Made by a program: the position numbers and the translations under genes. A stretch of 64,000 bases of DNA from Streptomyces bicolor (GTDB taxonomy: Bacteria; Actinomycetota; Actinomycetes; Streptomycetales; Streptomycetaceae): assembly GCF_000719285.1 (NCBI RefSeq), contig NZ_JOFS01000005.1, positions 1 through 64,000 of the forward strand, in the 5' to 3' direction. Below are positions 34,198 through 43,439 of this stretch, one piece after another (position 1 is the first letter of the stretch; each line of letters begins with the position of its first letter). The notes beneath the pieces are model-generated. The model was not told where the DNA came from. It made no database searches and saw only the letters and a list, made by a program, of their open reading frames with translations.

Positions 34198-36648
34198 GTG
34201 ACGAGAGGTGTCAAGGGCCCTCTCAGCGGAGATCCTTGTGCCCGCACGGACAGAAGCCGAAGGCTCGTCACGGGGGAAGTGCGAACAGTGGAACGTGCGC
34301 AGGAAGGCGCCCGGAGCGAGGGCGCCGACGCGGCGACGGGTGGTCCCGACGGGTGTGCCGTCGCGGACGCCGACAGTGCGGGGACCGCCCTGGAACTCCT
34401 GGTCCACGGTGTCGGCGGCACCACACCGCAGGAGATGCTCGACGATCCGCGGACCGTGCGGATCACCGGCGACGACACGGCCGCCGTCTTCCGGCGGGCC
34501 GAGGACGTCGACGCGGAGGACCGGCCGGACGACTACCGGGGCAAGCCGGTCCCCGAGGCGTACGTCTGGTGCAACCTCACCTCCGGGAACAGCGCACGCG
34601 CCCTGTGGCTGCTGTTGCTGCCGTTCATGGTGGTCAATCTGGCCCACTGGATGCGCCCCGCGGCACGGGACCGTGAGCGGACGGTGCGTCTGTACGGCCT
34701 GCTCGTGCGGCTCGCGGGGCTGACCCTGACCGTGCTGCTCGTCGCGGCCGCCTGCGAGGTCGCCCTTGACCTCACCGCCTGGCAGTGCGCGGGCACGCGC
34801 GCGTGCGCCGAGCGGCACACCTGGCTCGGCTTCCTGTCGCCCGTGGTCTCCGAGGGCGGCTGGTGGAGCCACCCGGGCCGCAGGCTCGCACTCGCCGCCG
34901 TGGTGCCCACCGCGTTGACCGGCCTGCTCTGGTACCTCTCCCGCCGTACCTGGAGCGCGTACGAGTCCCAGCAGCCGATGGCCCGCGGGCCCGAGCCCGA
35001 CGAGGACTCCGGCCGCACCTCCCTGGGCCGCCCCGGCTTCTGGTACGGCCGGCGCCTGGTCGCCCGGCTGCGCGCCGCGCACACCGCCGCCGGCCTGCTC
35101 ACCGTCGCCGCGGCGGTCGGCTCGGCCGCGGCCCGCTTCGACCGCCGGCCCGGTGGACCCGCGCTGCTGGACACGCTGGGGTGGCTCCTGCACGCCGCGC
35201 TGATCGCCGGGGCGGCCGTCGTGGTGTGGGTGGTCTGCCGCCGGGGCCGCAGCGAGAACCGCCTCGACCAGGAACTCGACGAGCGTCTCGTACGCCGGCT
35301 CCCGCTCGCCTCCCTCGTCCTGCTGACGCTCGCCCTGGTCTACGCCGGGTGGGACCGCCCGGGCTGGCAGTCGGCGGGCCGCCTCCCCGGCGACCCCACG
35401 TTCGGTGCCATCGCCTTCATTCAGGGCCTGCTCGTGATCGTCCTCGCTGTGGTCGCTCACCTCCTCCACCGCACGCACGGCGATCCTCGTGCCGCGATGC
35501 GGGGAGTGGGCGGACCGGCCGTGGCGATGCTGGCCTGCGCCCTCGGTGGTGTGATGTCCGGCGGGGTCGCCCAGCGAGTGGCCGACTGGCTCGACGGCAC
35601 CGGGGCGTCCATCGCGGGCCCGCCGGTCCTGCTGACCTGGCAGGCCTCCGTCATCCCACCCCTGCTGGTCCTTGTGCTGCTGCTCTGCGGCTGGCTGGCG
35701 TGGCGGGCCTGGCAGCTGCGCCGCACCGAGCTGGGCACGGTGGAACGCGACTACGCCGGGGAGCCCCGGGACACGGCACGCACCCGCCGTATCGCGAGTA
35801 CGCGCGCGATGGCCACGCTCACCGACCGCGTCCCCCTCGTCGTGGCCGTCACCTCCACCGCGACCCTGCTGCTGGGCGCCGGAGCCCTGGTCGGTGCCCT
35901 GACCAGCGACAAGACGCCGAGCAAGGCCGCCGAGGAGACGTACGCCTTCGTCCACGGCGCCGCGCAGACCGCGCAGGCGCTGGGCTCCTGGCTGATCGGC
36001 GTCGGCTTCATACTGTTCGTCACCTGGGGCAGGCGCGCCTACAAGGACGCCTCCGCGCGACGCACCATCGGCATCCTGTGGGACGTCGGCACCTTCTGGC
36101 CGCGCGCCGCGCACCCCTTCGCGCCGCCGTGCTACGCCGAGCGCGCGGTGCCCGATCTGACCTGGCGGATGGCGACCTGGACCCGCGCCGCGGAGGGCCG
36201 CCGCCTCGTCATCTGCGGGCACTCCCAGGGCAGCGTGCTCGCGGCCGCGGCGGCCTGGCAGCTGACACCCGCCGACCGCAAGCGGGTCGCGCTCCTCACC
36301 TACGGCTCCCCGCTGGAACGCCTCTACGGCCGCTGGTTCCCGGCCCACTTCGGCCCGGCCGCGCTCACCTCCCTGCACGCCGAGGTCGACTGCTGGCGCA
36401 ACCTCTACCGGCTCACCGACCCCATCGGCGGCCCTGTCGGCCTGCCCGGCGACTGCGGCCCCGAGGTGGACCGCGCTCCCCTCAAGGACCCCCTGGCCTA
36501 CGGCCGCACCACCGAGCACCCCTTGCCCGCCCCCATCCTCGGCCACGGCGAATACCAGGCGGACCCCGCCTTCGCGGAGGAACGCCAGCGGCTGCTGGCC
36601 CGGCTGAGTCCGGAGCTACCGGCACAGCGGCCGGAGTCAGCACCGTAG
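34198..36648 (+). CDS. large integral membrane protein with lipase-like GHSQGS motif
   Basis: 816 aa. A short N-terminal segment near residues 62-75 reads ELLVHGVGGTTPQEML, like the oxyanion-hole strand of an alpha/beta-hydrolase. Two groups of membrane spans follow (about 140-245 and 325-525, plus 545-605). The nucleophile-elbow motif CGHSQGS, Ser676, is in the C-terminal cytosolic part, which also holds LTYGSPLERLYGRWF. So the hydrolase core is apparently interrupted by about ten membrane spans. The GTG start 34198 has GGGGAG upstream; a GTG near 34290 is possible. The substrate is unknown. Confidence 0.72.
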   Translation: MTRGVKGPLSGDPCARTDRSRRLVTGEVRTVERAQEGARSEGADAATGGPDGCAVADADSAGTALELLVHGVGGTTPQEMLDDPRTVRITGDDTAAVFRRAEDVDAEDRPDDYRGKPVPEAYVWCNLTSGNSARALWLLLLPFMVVNLAHWMRPAARDRERTVRLYGLLVRLAGLTLTVLLVAAACEVALDLTAWQCAGTRACAERHTWLGFLSPVVSEGGWWSHPGRRLALAAVVPTALTGLLWYLSRRTWSAYESQQPMARGPEPDEDSGRTSLGRPGFWYGRRLVARLRAAHTAAGLLTVAAAVGSAAARFDRRPGGPALLDTLGWLLHAALIAGAAVVVWVVCRRGRSENRLDQELDERLVRRLPLASLVLLTLALVYAGWDRPGWQSAGRLPGDPTFGAIAFIQGLLVIVLAVVAHLLHRTHGDPRAAMRGVGGPAVAMLACALGGVMSGGVAQRVADWLDGTGASIAGPPVLLTWQASVIPPLLVLVLLLCGWLAWRAWQLRRTELGTVERDYAGEPRDTARTRRIASTRAMATLTDRVPLVVAVTSTATLLLGAGALVGALTSDKTPSKAAEETYAFVHGAAQTAQALGSWLIGVGFILFVTWGRRAYKDASARRTIGILWDVGTFWPRAAHPFAPPCYAERAVPDLTWRMATWTRAAEGRRLVICGHSQGSVLAAAAAWQLTPADRKRVALLTYGSPLERLYGRWFPAHFGPAALTSLHAEVDCWRNLYRLTDPIGGPVGLPGDCGPEVDRAPLKDPLAYGRTTEHPLPAPILGHGEYQADPAFAEERQRLLARLSPELPAQRPESAP

Positions 36649-36673
36649 GGAATCGAACGCCTGGACGGCGGTC

Positions 36674-36784
36674 GTGAAGACCGCGTCCTCCCAGGGAAGG
36701 GCGCGGCCACCCCGGTGGTACTCGGCACTCCTCATCGTCGCCGCCCCGGTGGCTGCCGCACTCTTGTGGTACGCCATCGCCTGA
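36674..36784 (+). CDS. possible short membrane peptide
   Basis: 36 codons from GTG 36674: a basic N-terminus and one strongly hydrophobic stretch ALLIVAAPVAAALLWYAIA up to the stop. No clear ribosome binding site. Either a small membrane protein or the leftover C-terminus of a lost gene; low certainty. Confidence 0.3.
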   Translation: MKTASSQGRARPPRWYSALLIVAAPVAAALLWYAIA

Positions 36785-36805
36785 CACCCGACGAAGGCAG
36801 AGAAG

Positions 36806-37219
36806 ATGACCACCCGGACCCACCCCGTCGACCACGAACTCGTCCAGGCCGCGGCGCACGTCGCTCGCACGCGCTGCAGGGGCGACAACCACACCATGGC
36901 AGCCGCGGCTCGCGCCCGGGACGGCCGGATCGTCACCGCGGTGAACGCGTACCACTTCACCGGCGGCCCCTGCGCCGAGATGGTCCTCGTCGGTGCGGCG
37001 GCCGCCCAGGGCGCCTACGAGCTGGACACGATCGTCGCCGTGGGCGACCGGGGCCGGGGGGTTGTGCCGCCGTGCGGCCGGTGCCGTCAGGTCCTTCTCG
37101 ACTACTTCCCCGACCTCAAGGTCATCGTCGGGGACGACGAACGCCTCCGAACCGTCCTCATCACCGACTTGCTGCCCGAAAGCTACGTCTGGGCCGACCA
37201 CCAGCTCGACGCCCAGTAG
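36806..37219 (+). CDS. cytidine/blasticidin-S deaminase-family enzyme
   Basis: 137 aa. Zinc and proton-shuttle motif CAE (GPCAEMVLVGAAAAQG) and PPCGRCRQVLLDYF give the complete CDA active site. LITDLLPESYVW and GRGVVPPCGRCRQ are especially like blasticidin-S deaminase, which deaminates cytosine-nucleoside antibiotics. The canonical role would be cytidine salvage; the closer resemblance suggests a nucleoside-antibiotic or other modified-cytidine substrate. It is a single gene. ATG 36806 follows AGAGAAG. Confidence 0.88.
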   Translation: MTTRTHPVDHELVQAAAHVARTRCRGDNHTMAAAARARDGRIVTAVNAYHFTGGPCAEMVLVGAAAAQGAYELDTIVAVGDRGRGVVPPCGRCRQVLLDYFPDLKVIVGDDERLRTVLITDLLPESYVWADHQLDAQ

Positions 37220-37237
37220 ACCGCACCCCTCTGCTGA

Positions 37238-39679
37238 TCAGGGCAGCTCGGGCAGATCCTCCGCGTACAGCAGCGTCAGGTCGTCCGTGCTCGGCTCGTC
37301 GAGCTGGGCGACCCGGCCCGCGTGCCGTTCCACCATCGCCTCGAAGGTCTGGCGTGCCGTGCGGCCGTTGCCGAACGCCGGGCCCTTGGGGATCGCCGTG
37401 AAGTACTTCAGCAAGGCCTCGGCGAGACCCGGGCCGAGCCGGTACTCGTGCTCCTCGGCCTGCTGCTCCACGATCCGCAGCAGTTCGTCGGGGCCGTAGT
37501 CGCTGAAGGTGATGGTCCGCGAGAAACGGGACGCCACCCCGGGGTTGACCGACAGGAAGCGCTCCATCTCGGCCGTGTAGCCCGCGACGATCACCACGAC
37601 CGCGTCCCGGTGGTCCTCCATCAGCTTCACCAGCGTGTCGATGGCCTCCTTGCCGAAGTCCCGGCCCGAGTCCTCCGGCGACAGCGCGTACGCCTCGTCG
37701 ATGAACAGCACACCGCCGCGTGCCTTGTCGAAGGCCTCCTGCGTGCGGATCGCGGTGGAGCCGATGTGCTCGCCGACCAGGTCGACGCGGGACACCTCGA
37801 CCAGGTGGCCCTTCTCCAGGACACCCAGCGAGGCGAGGATCTCGCCGTAGAGGCGGGCGACCGTCGTCTTACCGGTGCCGGGGGAGCCGGTGAAGACCAG
37901 GTGGCGCTTGACCGACGCCGCCTTCAGGCCCGCCTGCTGTCGGCGCCGGCCCACCTCGATCATGTCGGTGAGGGCGCGCACCTCGCGCTTGACGCTCTCC
38001 AGGCCCACCAGCGCGTCCAGTTCACCGAGAACCGCCTTGGAGGTCCGCGTCGGCTTCTCGCCCTCCAAGGCGGCGATGAGGGGCTCCTGCTCGGTCGTGC
38101 GCTGACCGGGGATCGCGCCGAGGAGGCTGGGCGACTGGCGCGCGGTCTGCACGGCGCTTTCCGGCGCCGTGGGCGGCTGCCTGAGGCCCGCGCTCTCGTC
38201 GCTGGTGCAGTCCTCCACGTCGGGGCCCGCACCGGAGGCCGCGTCCGGGCCCCCGTCCGCGAACTCGTAGCCGCCCCGCGCGCACCGCTCCGTACGGCAC
38301 TTCTTGAGCGTCGTACGGCAGCCGTCGATCACATGGAAGCCGTAGCCGGCGCTGCCCCGCACCCGGCAGTTCAGGAAGGTGCCGCGGCCGCCCGCCGACA
38401 CGTAGAACCCGGCCTCCGTCGGGGAGTCGACCGTGCAGCGCTCGATGACGGGGTCGGCGCCCTTGGTGACGATCACGCCGGTCTGATTGCCGTCCAGGGT
38501 GCAGTTGTTCAGGGTGCCGCCGCTGCCGTGGTCCCGGAACCAGGCACCCGTCGCCGCGTCCCGGATCCGGCAGTCGTCGAGCTGGGCGGTGGCGCCGTCG
38601 CTCACCGACACGGCCGTGTTGCGCACCTGGGACAGATCGCTGTCGACGACGTCCGCGCGCGAGCCCCGGTCGAGGACGAACAGGGCGTCCGGCACGTCGT
38701 GCACCCGGCAGGAGTCCAGCACCGCGGTGGCGCCGTCGCTGACCCACACCGCCGGGTAGTCACCCGTGCTGTCGAAGATCTCGCACTGGTTGGCGTCCAC
38801 GCGCGTGCCCGGGTCCCACACCGACAGGCCGTTGCGCCCGAACTGACGCACCGTCGTGCGGGTCAGGGTGAGCACGGAGCGGGAGCGCAGGTCGACCGCG
38901 TTCTCCGGGATGTCGTGGATGCGGCAGTCCGCCAGCGTCAGCACGGCGTCCGTGTCGAGTGTGACGCCGTCGGCAGTGGTGCGGTGCACATCGCAGTCGG
39001 TGAGGTGGGCAGTGGCCCGGCCGGTGACCTGGACGCCGGAGCCCCGGACCTCGTAGACCTCGCAACCCACCGCTTCCAGCGCGGAGTTCTCACCGGTCGC
39101 CGTCAGCCCCGAGCCGGAGGCGTGGTGAACCCGGCAGCGCTCCAGGCGGGGGTGGGCGCCGCCGCGCACGGCGATGCCCGCCTGCCCGGCCGCGACGACC
39201 TCGCACTCCTCGAACACCCCGCCCCCACCGTCGAGTACGGCGATGCCGATGCCCGCGGGGTTGTCGACGGTGCAGCGCCGCACGGTCGGCCGCGCCCCAC
39301 CGCGCACCTCGATGCCGACCGCGGACCGCGTGACGATCCGGACGTCCGACAGCTCCGGAGCGCCCTCCTCGACGAGCAGCGCGGGCGCCGCCGCGTCCTG
39401 GCCCTCCACATGCAGGTCCTGGACCACGGCCGAGGCGCGCACGGTCAGCGGCACCCCGTCCAGGGGCGCGATCCGCACCGAGCCCGGGGAACCCTCGGGG
39501 CCGCGCAGGGTCACCGCCCGCTGGACGACGAGGTTCTCCCGGTAGGTGCCGGGCGCGACGGTGAGGACGTCGCCGTCGGCCGCGGCCTCCAGGGCGGCGG
39601 CGAGCGATGCGTACTCACCCGTGCGGCGCCGCCACCGCGAGGTGCCGGTGTGCGTCACCTGGACCGTGCCCTGTGCCAT
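37238..39679 (-). CDS. right-handed beta-helix / CbxX-type AAA+ ATPase fusion
   Basis: 813 aa. Residues about 1-480 form repeated beta-helix rungs (pectin-lyase-like; RxxCTVDN... and LxDCRIHD repeats, 18 or so coils). A linker of about 80 residues leads to a CbxX/CfxQ AAA+ domain (about 560-813): Walker A GSPGTGKTT with Lys604, Walker B VLFIDEAYAL, sensor-1 VIVAGYTAEM, arginine finger NPGVASRFSRTI. Such AAA+ proteins remodel partners; in actinobacteria related ones accompany type VII secretion (EccA), but no T7SS gene is visible. ATG 39679 follows a GAGGTGGGGG stretch. Convergent with the deaminase gene, 18 nt away. Confidence 0.88.
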   Translation of the reverse strand: MAQGTVQVTHTGTSRWRRRTGEYASLAAALEAAADGDVLTVAPGTYRENLVVQRAVTLRGPEGSPGSVRIAPLDGVPLTVRASAVVQDLHVEGQDAAAPALLVEEGAPELSDVRIVTRSAVGIEVRGGARPTVRRCTVDNPAGIGIAVLDGGGGVFEECEVVAAGQAGIAVRGGAHPRLERCRVHHASGSGLTATGENSALEAVGCEVYEVRGSGVQVTGRATAHLTDCDVHRTTADGVTLDTDAVLTLADCRIHDIPENAVDLRSRSVLTLTRTTVRQFGRNGLSVWDPGTRVDANQCEIFDSTGDYPAVWVSDGATAVLDSCRVHDVPDALFVLDRGSRADVVDSDLSQVRNTAVSVSDGATAQLDDCRIRDAATGAWFRDHGSGGTLNNCTLDGNQTGVIVTKGADPVIERCTVDSPTEAGFYVSAGGRGTFLNCRVRGSAGYGFHVIDGCRTTLKKCRTERCARGGYEFADGGPDAASGAGPDVEDCTSDESAGLRQPPTAPESAVQTARQSPSLLGAIPGQRTTEQEPLIAALEGEKPTRTSKAVLGELDALVGLESVKREVRALTDMIEVGRRRQQAGLKAASVKRHLVFTGSPGTGKTTVARLYGEILASLGVLEKGHLVEVSRVDLVGEHIGSTAIRTQEAFDKARGGVLFIDEAYALSPEDSGRDFGKEAIDTLVKLMEDHRDAVVVIVAGYTAEMERFLSVNPGVASRFSRTITFSDYGPDELLRIVEQQAEEHEYRLGPGLAEALLKYFTAIPKGPAFGNGRTARQTFEAMVERHAGRVAQLDEPSTDDLTLLYAEDLPELP

Positions 39680-39788
39680 GGCGTTGATGTGCCCCCACCT
39701 CGTAGTACGCGGGTTTTGCTGCCGAAGAGTTCGGCCGGTCCACCGTAGCGTGCGCGCGGGCGGTGGGTTGACCAGAGCCGGAAGGCCG

Positions 39789-40394
39789 TCAACTGCCGGT
39801 GCCCGCCCGGCCCCAGTCCGGACCCGCCTTGTCCCATGCCTGGTCCCAACGCGCGTACCGCCGACGGACCATGCGCCAGACGACCAGCCGTCTGCCGCCC
39901 TCGATGAGCCCGGCGGCCAGGAGGGCACCGCCGAACCCGGCGAGAACCGCGTGCGTCGACGCCGTCGCGGGGTCCAGGGGGCGGGCCACCGTGCGGCCCT
40001 GCCGGTCCGTCCATATCGTGAAGCGGTCGCCGGGCCGGGGGGTGTCCAGGTTCGCCATGACCGCTGCCCGGTGAACGCTGCCGTCCGGTGCGGTCCAGTC
40101 GGCCACGACCCGGGTGCGCATGTCCCGGCCGGAGGAGGCCTCGGGGTCGACGTCCAGGCGGGAGCCCTCCACCTTGCGGACCACGGTCGCCGTCACCAGG
40201 TGCCGGGACACGCGCTGTTCGCGGGCCGACTCCTGCAGGGTGTCCTGCGCGAGGCCGCCGATCAGGGAGCCGGCCAAGGGCGCGGCGACCAGGACCAGCA
40301 GCAGGGCCGCGAGGGCGACCCAGGCCTCGACCAGATCGGTCGTACGGCGCAGCGGATTGTGCCGCCAGCGCCAGAGTCCGCTGATCGCCCGCAT
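39789..40394 (-). CDS. Rv1733c-like transmembrane protein
   Basis: 201 aa. Two membrane spans (about residues 24-47 and 148-170) flank an extracytoplasmic domain of about 90 residues (TATVVRKVEGSRLDV ... RTRVVADWTAPDGS). The plan and the RTTDLVEAWVALAALL opening match the actinobacterial Rv1733c group, function unknown. Start ATG 40394 is set by a GGGGGGTGG stretch eight nt upstream. Confidence 0.8.
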   Translation of the reverse strand: MRAISGLWRWRHNPLRRTTDLVEAWVALAALLLVLVAAPLAGSLIGGLAQDTLQESAREQRVSRHLVTATVVRKVEGSRLDVDPEASSGRDMRTRVVADWTAPDGSVHRAAVMANLDTPRPGDRFTIWTDRQGRTVARPLDPATASTHAVLAGFGGALLAAGLIEGGRRLVVWRMVRRRYARWDQAWDKAGPDWGRAGTGS

Positions 40395-40574
40395 CGTCCG
40401 GCCACCCCCCATCCCGCCCCGTGACAACCCCTGCCGGAGCCGTTCATCCGCGGGCCCGGCGCAGAGAGAGCGAAATCACCTGCGCCCGGGACCTCTCATG
40501 AACTTCTCACGAAAAGCCCAACGAGCAGGCCCCCGACCCCGGTTCCCGCATGTCGTCGCTCGGCGGGATCCTTC

Positions 40575-41402
40575 TCAGCCGAGGATCGTGACCGGGTCGC
40601 CGACCCGTATCGTGCCGCGGGACAGCGGGACCAGGTTCTGGCCGAACACCAGCTTGCCGTCGAGGCGCCGGTGCCTGCCCAGGGTGTGCAGGGGCTCCTT
40701 GCCGCGCTCGGCGGTGCCCTGGTCGGTCGTGGTCACCACGCACCGCCCGCACTTCTTGGGGACACGGAAGGTGACCTCGCCGATGGCGACGCGCGACCAG
40801 TCGTCCTCGGCCCAGGCCGGAGTGCCCGACACGACCACGTTGGGCCGGAAACGGTTCATCGGCAGCGGGCCCTCGTCGGCGTGATCACCCTGCGCGATCA
40901 GGGAGTTGAGGGCGTCGAGCGAGGCCGCCGTGGTGAGCAGCAGCGGATAGCCGTCGGCGAAGGAGACGGTCTCGCCCGGCAGCGCGTACTGCGGGTCGAC
41001 CGGGCGGCGGGTGCCGGGGTCGTCCATGTGCGCGAGGCGTACCTCCGCGCCGAGAAAGGCGCTGCACCAGGCATGCGCGGCGTCGTCCTCGGCGAGAACC
41101 GCCTCGACCTTGTCCCGGAAGATCTCCACCGGCACGGTGCCGACCGGACGGGGTACGGGCACCGTCAGCGGATCCATGCCGGGCGCGGACAGCCGAACGC
41201 CGCCACCGGGCAGCAACTCGGCGGCGGCCAGCGCAAGGCGCGGTCGCTGGCGCTGCGTCACGACCTTTCCCCCGTCGTCGATCAGCGCCCAGCGTCGGTC
41301 TCCGGCCAGCCCCCAGGGCTCCACGACGGCCTCCCGGGGCGCAGTGCCCCGGCATGCCTTGACCGGATGAAGGTGAATCGACTGCAGCTTCGCGTGCCCC
41401 AT
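40575..41402 (-). CDS. MOSC-domain protein
   Basis: 275 aa. N-terminal MOSC_N beta-barrel (LQSIHLHPVKACRG) and C-terminal MOSC domain with the conserved Cys in VPKKCGRCVVTT, which coordinates the molybdenum cofactor or a sulfur. Similar proteins (YcbX, mARC) reduce N-hydroxylated compounds using Moco. ATG 41402. No ferredoxin or reductase adjoins. The next gene upstream lies 44 nt away in the same direction. Confidence 0.9.
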   Translation of the reverse strand: MGHAKLQSIHLHPVKACRGTAPREAVVEPWGLAGDRRWALIDDGGKVVTQRQRPRLALAAAELLPGGGVRLSAPGMDPLTVPVPRPVGTVPVEIFRDKVEAVLAEDDAAHAWCSAFLGAEVRLAHMDDPGTRRPVDPQYALPGETVSFADGYPLLLTTAASLDALNSLIAQGDHADEGPLPMNRFRPNVVVSGTPAWAEDDWSRVAIGEVTFRVPKKCGRCVVTTTDQGTAERGKEPLHTLGRHRRLDGKLVFGQNLVPLSRGTIRVGDPVTILG

Positions 41403-41446
41403 GGGGCCATCGTGCCAGGTGGCTCCGACAGCCCGGGGCGCACGGG

Positions 41447-41881
41447 TCAGTAGCCGCGGTACTGCTGGTTGTTGTACGGGTCCTGGTAGGGGGCCGCGGC
41501 GGGGCGGGGAGCCGCGGGGCGCATGGCCTCGTAGCCCGTGCCGCCGGGCGCCATCGGCCGAGGCTGCTGCGCCTGCGGACCCGGATAGCCGCGCGGGGCG
41601 GCCGCCTGCTGCGGGATGTAGGCAGCGGGAGCCTGCTGTAGCGGGGCGGGCTGCTGCGTCTGCGGATAACCGTAGGAGGGCTGGGACGGGGCGGCCGGGA
41701 GGGCCGGCAGAGCCGAGGGCAGCGCGGGCAGGTTGCTGCTCGGCATGTCGTACGCGGCGGGGACCCGGATCGGGGCGATCTGCGGGGTGCCCCGCTCGGC
41801 AACGAGCGAGTCGTAGATCGGGGTGTCCGGGAAGGAGGCGGAGTAGTAGCCGCCGCCATAGGTGGAGCGGGGGGAGGTCAT
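41447..41881 (-). CDS. Pro/Gln-rich conserved streptomycete protein (DUF6643-like)
   Basis: 144 aa. The first about 35 residues (MTSPRSTYGGGYYSASFPDT) look conserved; the rest is a low-complexity Pro/Gln/Ala/Tyr tail (QQAPAAYIPQQ, PYQDPYNNQQYRGY). Probably disordered; no function known. It sits divergently from the TerD gene over 292 bp. Confidence 0.7.
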   Translation of the reverse strand: MTSPRSTYGGGYYSASFPDTPIYDSLVAERGTPQIAPIRVPAAYDMPSSNLPALPSALPALPAAPSQPSYGYPQTQQPAPLQQAPAAYIPQQAAAPRGYPGPQAQQPRPMAPGGTGYEAMRPAAPRPAAAPYQDPYNNQQYRGY

Positions 41882-42173
41882 GGCGCATACGTTAAGCCCA
41901 CGATGTGCTGGTTGGGGAGACCGATAAGAGGGTTGTTTTATGTGCCCGCAGTGACGGCGGATCCCCAATGCGAGCGAACTTGCCAAAAAGGGACGCCAAT
42001 CCGCGCTCGGATCGTGTAAATGCCGAGTTCCGAGCGGGTTACCGACGGTTGGCCACCGGTGTTCCTGGGCTCCACGTGGGAGTTCGCCGGCGCGGGGAAT
42101 AGGTTGGCTTTGTAGAAGAACCCAATGAGCGGCCGGGACATACCTGGCGCGGTGACCCGTCTTGGGGGCGGAC

Positions 42174-43439
42174 ATGTCAATGTCGAAGGGATCGAATGCT
42201 CCGGTGCCGACGACGGCACTGCGGGTCGAATTGGGGTGGCGCTCCGGACCGGGCGTGCCCGACGCGGATGCCTCGGCGCTGTTGCTGGTCGGCGGAAAGG
42301 TCCGTTCCGACGGGGACTTCGTCTTCTACAACCAGCCCGAGCACTCCTCCGGCGCCGTCCGTCACGAGGGCAAGCGGGACGTGGGCGGCCGGGTGACCGA
42401 CAGCCTCCTCGTCGACCTCACGCGCGTGGAGTCCGCGATCGAGACCGTCATCCTGGCCGCCTCCGCGGACGGTGGTGCGTTCGGCCAGGTGCCGGACCTC
42501 TGCGTCGAGGTCAAGGACGCCGCCCAGGGCGCCCTCGTCGCCCGCTTCGACAGCATGGGCGCCACCGTGGAAACCGCTTTCGTCCTCGGTGAGTTCTACC
42601 GCCGCCAGGGCGCCTGGAAGTTCCGCGCCGTCGGCCAGGGCTACAGCAGCGGCCTCGAGGGTCTGGCCACCGACTACGGAATCACCGTCGACGAGCCCCA
42701 GAACGCGGCTCCGCCGGTCGCGCCCCCGGCGACCATGCCCCCGCCCGTTACGCCGCCCGCCACGCCACCGGTTGCTCCCCCTGCGCCCCAGGCGCCACCC
42801 ATCAGCCTGAGCAAGGTGACGCTCACCAAGGAGGCCCCCTCCGTCTCGCTGACCAAGCAGGGCGGCACGTCGGGCACCATGCGCGTGAACCTCAACTGGC
42901 AGATGCGCAAGCAGTTCTCCGGCTGGGCGAGCAAACTGGGCCGCCCGGTCGCCATGCACAACGACCTCGACCTCGATCTCTGCGCCCTGTACGAGCTCAC
43001 CGACGGCAGCAAGGGTGTCGTCCAGTCCCTGGGCAATGCCTTCGGTGCGCTGCGGCAGCCCCCGTACATCCACCTCGACGGTGACGACCGCACCGGTGCC
43101 CGCTCCAGCGGCGAGAACCTCACCATCAGTCTCGACCACCAGCGGGCCATCCGGCGCGTCCTCGTCTTCGTGACCATCTACGAAGGCGCGCGCTCTTTCG
43201 CGGACCTGCACGCCACGGTCACCCTCACACCCCAGTTCGGTGCCCCGATCGAGTTCTCGCTCGACGAGTGCACGGTGCCCTCGACGGTGTGCGCACTCGC
43301 GCTGATCACCAACACCGGCAGTGACCTGGTCGTCCAGCGCGAGGCCCGCTACCTGGTGCCCGAGCGCGGAGTGAGCCCCCAGCGCACGGTCGACCACGCC
43401 TACGGGTGGGGCATGAACTGGACGCCCGGCCGCAAGTAG
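42174..43439 (+). CDS. two-domain TerD-family protein
   Basis: 421 aa. N-terminal TerD domain (about 1-175): [52 protein letters not shown] Pro-rich linker (about 178-215) leads to a second TerD-like domain ([46 protein letters not shown]). TerD domains bind Ca2+ and act in stress or developmental signalling complexes. ATG 42174 is set by GGGGG. Its stop directly abuts the stop of the convergent glycosyltransferase. Confidence 0.9.
   Translation: MSMSKGSNAPVPTTALRVELGWRSGPGVPDADASALLLVGGKVRSDGDFVFYNQPEHSSGAVRHEGKRDVGGRVTDSLLVDLTRVESAIETVILAASADGGAFGQVPDLCVEVKDAAQGALVARFDSMGATVETAFVLGEFYRRQGAWKFRAVGQGYSSGLEGLATDYGITVDEPQNAAPPVAPPATMPPPVTPPATPPVAPPAPQAPPISLSKVTLTKEAPSVSLTKQGGTSGTMRVNLNWQMRKQFSGWASKLGRPVAMHNDLDLDLCALYELTDGSKGVVQSLGNAFGALRQPPYIHLDGDDRTGARSSGENLTISLDHQRAIRRVLVFVTIYEGARSFADLHATVTLTPQFGAPIEFSLDECTVPSTVCALALITNTGSDLVVQREARYLVPERGVSPQRTVDHAYGWGMNWTPGRK

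Noticed and set aside
33988..36546. 852-codon open frame on the minus strand
   Set aside because: It is the shadow of the membrane-protein gene on the plus strand; its amino-acid composition is Gly/Arg/Ala/Gln-biased and shows no domain.
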